Shown here piece by piece: positions 4,638 to 7,910 of a DNA stretch of 7,910 nucleotides. Position 1 is the stretch's first letter. Each line of letters begins with the position of its first letter. Below the pieces are notes generated by a model. The model was given only the letters and a program-made list of their open reading frames with translations. It was not told the origin of the DNA and made no database searches. Made by a program: the position numbers and the translations under genes. Source of the stretch: Bordetella parapertussis (GTDB lineage: Bacteria; Pseudomonadota; Gammaproteobacteria; Burkholderiales; SG8-39); NCBI GenBank assembly GCA_945906975.1, contig CAMDRY010000135.1:1-7910 (forward strand), written 5' to 3'.

Positions 4638-5255
4638 ATGACCAACACGACTACTACGGTTACTACGGCTGCTACGGCTATTACGACTACCGCCCCGCTT
4701 GCTCCCGCTGTCGCCTTCAGCCATCTTGGTTTTTTTGTGCGCGATATCGCGCGCATGGAAGATTTCTACACCCGTGTCATCGGTTTTACCGTCACCGATC
4801 GCGGTGGCCTTGGCACCGTGCAACTGGTGTTTTTGTCGCGCGACCCCGAAGAGCATCACCAGGTGGTGCTCGCCAGCGGCCGCCCCGACGACCTGCGCTT
4901 CAACCTGATCAACCAGATTTCCTTTCGTGTCGAGGGCATCGCCGCATTGCGCCGCTTCAACGACATGCTGCTCGAAGAAGAGCGCGGCGGGCGCGTCAGC
5001 GAACTGCGGCCGGTCACCCACGGTAACGCCATCTCGATTTATTTCCGTGATCCCGAGGGTAATCGCATCGAACTTTTTTTTGACACGCCCTGGTACTGCG
5101 AGCAGCCGGTGCGTGAGGCCGTCGACTTCACCCATTCGGACGAGGAAATCATGCGTCACTGCGAGGCCGTCGCGCGCAGCCTGCCGCGCTTCATGCCGCG
5201 CGCGCAGTGGGTGGCCCAGATGAAGGCACGCATGGCCGGGCGCACGCATGGCTGA
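4638..5255 (+). CDS. VOC-family protein, single-domain type I extradiol dioxygenase-like
   Basis: A 205-residue cytoplasmic protein of the vicinal-oxygen-chelate superfamily (glyoxalase/bleomycin resistance/extradiol dioxygenase). Two beta-alpha-beta modules can be read: SHLGFFVRDIARMEDFYTRV (His29) and NQISFRVEGIAALRRFNDML, ending in ISIYFRDPEGNRIELFF (Tyr135, Glu145), which is very like the end of catechol 2,3-dioxygenases. Spacing against BphC/XylE places metal ligands at His29, Gln93 and Glu145, with His74 (in EEHHQVVLASG) as the likely catalytic His; the second ligand, normally His, appears to be Gln. Only one two-module domain is present, whereas classical enzymes have two. Residues 2-26 are a Thr/Ala-rich leader encoded by a 9-bp repeat, with no later in-frame start before the fold. 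The gene overlaps the hydroxylase start by 8 nt, so they are coupled. It may cleave the hydroxylated ring, but another VOC reaction is possible. Confidence 0.9.
   Translation: MTNTTTTVTTAATAITTTAPLAPAVAFSHLGFFVRDIARMEDFYTRVIGFTVTDRGGLGTVQLVFLSRDPEEHHQVVLASGRPDDLRFNLINQISFRVEGIAALRRFNDMLLEEERGGRVSELRPVTHGNAISIYFRDPEGNRIELFFDTPWYCEQPVREAVDFTHSDEEIMRHCEAVARSLPRFMPRAQWVAQMKARMAGRTHG
4652..4687. repeat. 9-bp tandem repeat inside the VOC leader codons
   Basis: Four 9-bp units in a row: TACTACGGT, TACTACGGC, TGCTACGGC and TATTACGAC. In the gene's frame they give mostly Thr, Ala and Val codons (ACN, GCN, GTT). In the next frame the same bases read as a Tyr/Gly run. The repeat explains the low-complexity N terminus of the protein. 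Confidence 0.75.
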
Positions 5256-6777
5256 GAGCGTGGCCGCAAAGCGCGATCGCTGTGACGTCGCCATCGTCGG
5301 TTACGGCCCGGTTGGCGCCGCGCTCGCCAACCTGCTCGGGCAGGCCGGCTTGTCGGTGATGGTGTTCGAGCGTGATGCCGAGGTCTACGCACTGCCGCGC
5401 GCCATTCATTTCGACGGCGAGGTGATGCGCGTGTTCCATTCGATGGGGCTGGCCGAAGAGGTGGGCGCGGCCTCGCGCCCGGGCCTGACCGGCATGCACT
5501 TTGTCAACGCCGAAGGTGAAACGCTGCTCGTTCGCGGCGGCACCGCGGCGCGCGGCATGCACGGCGTCGCCAGCAATTATTATTTTCACCAGCCCGAGCT
5601 CGAGGCGGTGTTGCGCAGCGCCGCCGGGCGCTTCCCGAATGTAGAAGTGCGCCTGCGCCATGAAGTGTCCGCCATCGAGGAGAACCACGCCGGCGCGGTG
5701 TTGCGTGTGATGGAAACGGACACAGGGCGCACTAGCGAGGTCGAGGCCGGCTATGTCGTCGGCTGCGACGGCGCGCGCTCGCTGGTGCGCCGCTTGATGG
5801 GCTCGCCCATGACAGACCTTGGTTTGCGTCAGGCCTGGTTGGTGTTCGATGTCATGCTCAAACACAAGGTCGATCTGCCCGAATACACCGTGCAGCACTG
5901 CGACCCGGCGCGGCCGATGACCGCCTGCTACGTCACGGCGCAGCGCCGTCGCTGGGAAATCATGCTTTTGCCGGGCGAGGATCCGGCTGTCATCTCGCAA
6001 CCGGAGAACGTCTGGCCGCTGGTGAGTCGCTGGATCACCCCCGCCGACGCCGAGCTCGAACGTGCTGCTGTCTACACCTTTCATTCGGTCATTGCCGAGG
6101 GCTGGCGCCGCGGTCGCCTGCTGCTAGCGGGAGACTCGGCCCACCAGACGCCGCCTTTTCTCGGGCAGGGCATGTGCGCCGGCATTCGCGATGTCGCCAA
6201 CCTCGCCTGGAAGCTGGTGCTGGTGACGCGCGGCCTCGCCCGAGACAGCCTGCTCGACAGCTATGAGTCCGAGCGCAAGCCGCATGTGCATGCCTTCATC
6301 GATCTTGCGGTGCGTCTTGGCGACATCATCCAGACCACCGACCCTGTAGTGGCGGCTGAGCGGGACCGCAAATTCCGCGAAAGCGAGCCGGAAATTTTTG
6401 TCTATCCGGCGCCGATGCTCGGTGCCGGCGTGCATTCGGGCGTGGCGCCCGCCGGCGGCGTGTTTGGCCAACCCGCGCTCGCCGACGGCCGCCTGCTCGA
6501 CGCGGCTATCGGCCTCAATTTTTCCGTCATCGGCGAGCGCGCGCTGCTTGAATCGGCCGGTGCGGCAACGCGCGCGATCTGGCAGCGCATCGGCGCAAGC
6601 CTGCTCGCCGATCCCGGCGGTGAACTGGGCGAATGGCTGCGCAGCAACAAGGCGCACGCGCTGATCCTGCGGCCTGATCGTTATATCGTCGGCATCGCCA
6701 ATGACGCGGCCGCGCTAGCAGCGTTGAGCGCGACATTGCCGGTGGCGCCACCCGTCGCAAGCGCGATCCCGGCCTGA
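5248..6777 (+). CDS. mhpA: MhpA-like FAD-dependent aromatic hydroxylase (class A flavoprotein monooxygenase)
   Basis: A 509-residue cytoplasmic enzyme predicted to hydroxylate a phenolic acid using FAD, NAD(P)H and O2. All three class A motifs are present: the dinucleotide-binding GYGPVG (18-23) with Glu41 at the end of the second strand, the DG motif VVGCDGARSLVRR (170-182, Asp174), and the GD motif LLLAGDSAHQTPPFLGQGM (291-309) with Asp296 contacting FAD ribityl. Relative to E. coli MhpA (3-(3-hydroxyphenyl)propionate/3-hydroxycinnamate hydroxylase) I recognise matching segments throughout, including the C-terminal LLDAAIGLNFSVIG and RPDRYIVG. The protein is somewhat shorter than E. coli MhpA. 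The symbol is by homology only: none of the mhpBCDFE partners is here, so the substrate may differ, and resorcinol- or other phenolic-acid hydroxylases are alternatives. Its ATG lies inside the end of the VOC gene (8-nt overlap) and its stop is 2 nt before the regulator gene, showing a tight operon. Confidence 0.94.
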   Translation: MAESVAAKRDRCDVAIVGYGPVGAALANLLGQAGLSVMVFERDAEVYALPRAIHFDGEVMRVFHSMGLAEEVGAASRPGLTGMHFVNAEGETLLVRGGTAARGMHGVASNYYFHQPELEAVLRSAAGRFPNVEVRLRHEVSAIEENHAGAVLRVMETDTGRTSEVEAGYVVGCDGARSLVRRLMGSPMTDLGLRQAWLVFDVMLKHKVDLPEYTVQHCDPARPMTACYVTAQRRRWEIMLLPGEDPAVISQPENVWPLVSRWITPADAELERAAVYTFHSVIAEGWRRGRLLLAGDSAHQTPPFLGQGMCAGIRDVANLAWKLVLVTRGLARDSLLDSYESERKPHVHAFIDLAVRLGDIIQTTDPVVAAERDRKFRESEPEIFVYPAPMLGAGVHSGVAPAGGVFGQPALADGRLLDAAIGLNFSVIGERALLESAGAATRAIWQRIGASLLADPGGELGEWLRSNKAHALILRPDRYIVGIANDAAALAALSATLPVAPPVASAIPA

Positions 6778-6779
6778 GC

Positions 6780-7601
6780 ATGTCCAGCCTGTCGCGCATG
6801 CTGGCAGTGTTGGACCTGCTCACCGCAGAGGCGCCGGCGTGGACAGCCGAGGCGGTGGCGCAAAAGCTCGGTTGCTCGCTGCCCACCGCCTACCGCTATG
6901 TGCGCGAACTGGCCGCCGCCGGCCTGCTGCGCCGCGGCTCCGGCGGCACCTATGTGCTGGGCCCGCGCGCCATAGAACTCGATTACCAGATGCGCGTCAC
7001 CGACCCGGTTCTGCTCGCCGGCAGGGGCGCCTTTCAGTCGCTGTGCGAGAGCACCGGTTGCGACGTCGTGCTCGCCAGCGTCTATGGCGATCGCGTCATC
7101 ACCATCCACCAGTTGCAAGGCAGCGAGGGTGTCAGTGCCACCTATGGCCGCGGACGGCGCATGCCCTTGTTTCGCGGCATGCTGTCCAAGGTGTTGCTGG
7201 CGGCGATGCCGCGCGCGCAATTGCGCCGTCTCCACCGCTTGCACGAGGCCGAGGCGAGGAAGGAGGCGTTTGCAAAGGACTGGGACACGCTGCTCGCCAA
7301 GCTCAAGGCGATACGCAGCGCCGGGCATTGCGTCAGTTATGGTGAGCTCGATCCGGACCTGGTCGGCGTGGCGGTGCCGCTGGTCAGTCGCGAGCACGAG
7401 ATAGAGGCCGCGCTGGGTCTCATCATCACGCGCAAGCGCTTCGCCATGACCGACCTCGAACGCATGTTGCAAGGGCTCAATGAAGCTGTGGTGCAAATAA
7501 TCGCCGGACTCCCTGCAGCCGAGTCGACGCCCGGTGTGCCGGTAAAATCTGCGGTAACGAAACCCGCCGCTACGAATCCGACAGCAACAGAACACCACTG
7601 A
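6780..7601 (+). CDS. IclR-family transcriptional regulator
   Basis: A 273-residue DNA-binding protein. The N-terminal winged helix-turn-helix spans about residues 4-62: helix AEAVAQKLG, recognition helix SLPTAYRYVRELAAAGLL (33-50), and the wing ending GGTYVLGPRAIEL. The rest is the GAF-like effector domain of the IclR family, with FRGMLSKVLLA (131-141) and the signature GHCVSYGELDPDLVGVAVPL (182-201). The C terminus carries a low-complexity tail of about 25 residues rich in Ala, Thr, Pro and Val. IclR proteins in aromatic catabolism (PcaU, PobR, MhpR) often activate on binding the substrate; activation is a family-based guess here. It is the third gene of the plus operon, 2 nt after the hydroxylase, so it would be autoregulated if it binds the 4311-4637 control region. 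The ATG at 6780 precedes the HTH directly; an in-frame ATG at 6798 is possible but would clip the first helix. Confidence 0.95.
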   Translation: MSSLSRMLAVLDLLTAEAPAWTAEAVAQKLGCSLPTAYRYVRELAAAGLLRRGSGGTYVLGPRAIELDYQMRVTDPVLLAGRGAFQSLCESTGCDVVLASVYGDRVITIHQLQGSEGVSATYGRGRRMPLFRGMLSKVLLAAMPRAQLRRLHRLHEAEARKEAFAKDWDTLLAKLKAIRSAGHCVSYGELDPDLVGVAVPLVSREHEIEAALGLIITRKRFAMTDLERMLQGLNEAVVQIIAGLPAAESTPGVPVKSAVTKPAATNPTATEHH

Positions 7602-7655
7602 ACTTGCCGGCCTCTTGCGCCATCGCTCCGGCGTCGCGCAAGGAAACCCGGGCGC

Positions 7656-7678
7656 CATCGTGTTTTTGCCACACGATG
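7656..7678. repeat. 8-bp stem hairpin next to the large palindrome
   Basis: CATCGTGT (7656-7663) and ACACGATG (7671-7678) pair perfectly around a 7-nt loop. The structure ends exactly where the 70-nt palindrome begins, so the two would stack if transcribed. Confidence 0.75.
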
Positions 7679-7748
7679 TGCTGGAAACGCCCTATTGGCG
7701 CGGCTTTTCAGCCGGCTGAAAACCCGCACCAATAGGGCGTTTCCAGCA
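7679..7748. repeat. 70-nt near-perfect palindrome without loop
   Basis: The arms 7679-7713 and 7714-7748 are complementary at 33 of 35 positions, with only 7699/7728 and 7704/7723 mismatched. The centre is an 18-bp perfect palindrome (TTTTCAGC, then CGGCTGAAAA from 7713), and the outer 20 bp (7679-7698 with 7729-7748) are also perfect. There is no spacer, unlike most terminators, and no T run follows on either strand. It could extrude as a cruciform in DNA or form a very stable RNA hairpin at the end of the operon transcript. Confidence 0.9.
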
Positions 7749-7866
7749 TAGGCTGCCTGGCCGGGTACAGCCAGACCACGACTAAGGCCGCGGTCGACAC
7801 AAAATGCACCCATGGCAGCACAGGCTCACCCTTTGAGCCTCCGGCCTTGTTAAAGTAGGCGCTCAT
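7708..7866 (-). CDS. Possible small membrane peptide, 52 residues (doubtful)
   Basis: A minus-strand frame starting at ATG 7866 (MSAYFNKAGG) and stopping at TGA within the large palindrome. The middle, VLPWVHFVSTAALVVVWLYP, is hydrophobic enough for one membrane helix. The third codon positions are GC-rich, as expected for this genome, but the frame is short and the ribosome site (an AGGG well upstream) is poor. The last 13 codons come from the palindrome arm. I do not recognise it. It may be a small gene convergent with the regulator or simply a chance frame. Confidence 0.2.
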   Translation of the reverse strand: MSAYFNKAGGSKGEPVLPWVHFVSTAALVVVWLYPARQPMLETPYWCGFSAG

Positions 7867-7910
7867 GACTGCCGCCGCCCTTTTGCAACTGTCACCTATG
7901 CCACCTATGT

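Larger units (their letters stand above)
7602..7910. other. Gene-poor, hairpin-rich intergenic region
   Basis: No convincing gene is present after the regulator. Four separate perfect or near-perfect hairpins lie within about 230 bp: 7614-7642 (7-bp stem), 7656-7678 (8-bp stem, 7-nt loop), 7679-7748 (35-bp arms, no loop) and 7822-7840 (7-bp stem, 5-nt loop). None is followed by a clear T run on either strand, so ordinary intrinsic terminators are not evident. The region may be a repeat element, a structured RNA or a folded convergent-gene boundary. The last 18 bases contain CACCTATG twice (7893-7900, 7902-7909). Confidence 0.6.

Noticed and set aside
4589..5026. Plus-strand frame with a Tyr/Gly-rich start overlapping the VOC gene
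   Set aside because: The Tyr/Gly run is only the 9-bp repeat read one base off; the rest is an out-of-frame reading of the VOC gene.
6681..7658. Long minus-strand frame opposite the IclR gene
   Set aside because: Shadow frame; the IclR signatures lie on the plus strand and the antisense product shows no recognisable domain.
7558..7719. Plus-strand open stretch ending within the palindrome
   Set aside because: It has no ATG, starts inside the end of the IclR gene, and most of its length can be explained by chance and the palindrome.
7679..7748. Integron attC site
   Set aside because: The ends lack the GTTRRRY/RYYYAAC core sites and the arms lack the usual unpaired bases and loop; no integrase is present.
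7614..7840. CRISPR array
   Set aside because: The hairpins differ in sequence and are not regularly spaced direct repeats with spacers.

Overview
The window looks like an accessory catabolic locus of a GC-rich betaproteobacterium, probably Burkholderiales. Reasons: two Bug/TctC-type periplasmic binding proteins in tandem, a short Azotobacter-type seven-iron ferredoxin, GC-rich third codon positions, and promoters of the TGnTAAAAT/TACAAT kind. The assignment rests on gene content only; no rRNA or marker gene is present.

Layout. (1) 1-509: a promoter region and fdxA (+), a 7Fe ferredoxin that is probably a housekeeping neighbour rather than part of the pathway. (2) 510-626: a dispersed-repeat-like element with terminal inverted repeats, lying between convergent genes. 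(3) 642-4310, minus strand, transcribed right to left: two Bug solute-binding proteins whose frames overlap by 1 nt, then an NTF2/SnoaL-like protein 12 nt further on, then after a 250-bp gap rich in tandem repeats a fumarylacetoacetate-hydrolase-family (FAH) enzyme. (4) 4311-4637: a divergent control region with two overlapping, oppositely facing promoter candidates, an operator-like palindrome between them, and several short direct repeats. (5) 4638-7601, plus strand: a VOC-family (type I extradiol dioxygenase-like) protein, an MhpA-like FAD aromatic hydroxylase and an IclR-family regulator, overlapping or 2 nt apart, so one operon. (6) 7602-7910: no convincing gene, but an unusual concentration of hairpins, including a near-perfect 70-nt palindrome with no loop.

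How the genes may work together (inference). The Bug proteins would capture a small carboxylated compound. The MhpA-like enzyme would hydroxylate an aromatic acid, the VOC protein would open or otherwise transform the ring product, and the FAH-family enzyme would hydrolyse or decarboxylate the resulting acyl-pyruvate/enol. The NTF2-like protein could isomerise or dehydrate an intermediate. The IclR protein would sense the substrate at the divergent control region. No MhpB-, MhpC-, MhpD-, MhpE- or MhpF-type gene is visible, so this is not a standard 3-(3-hydroxyphenyl)propionate operon and the substrate is unknown.

The points most worth a second look are the 70-nt palindrome at 7679-7748, the apparent His-to-Gln change in the VOC metal site, the overlapping divergent promoters, and the recurrence of 9- to 22-bp tandem repeats in nearly every control region.
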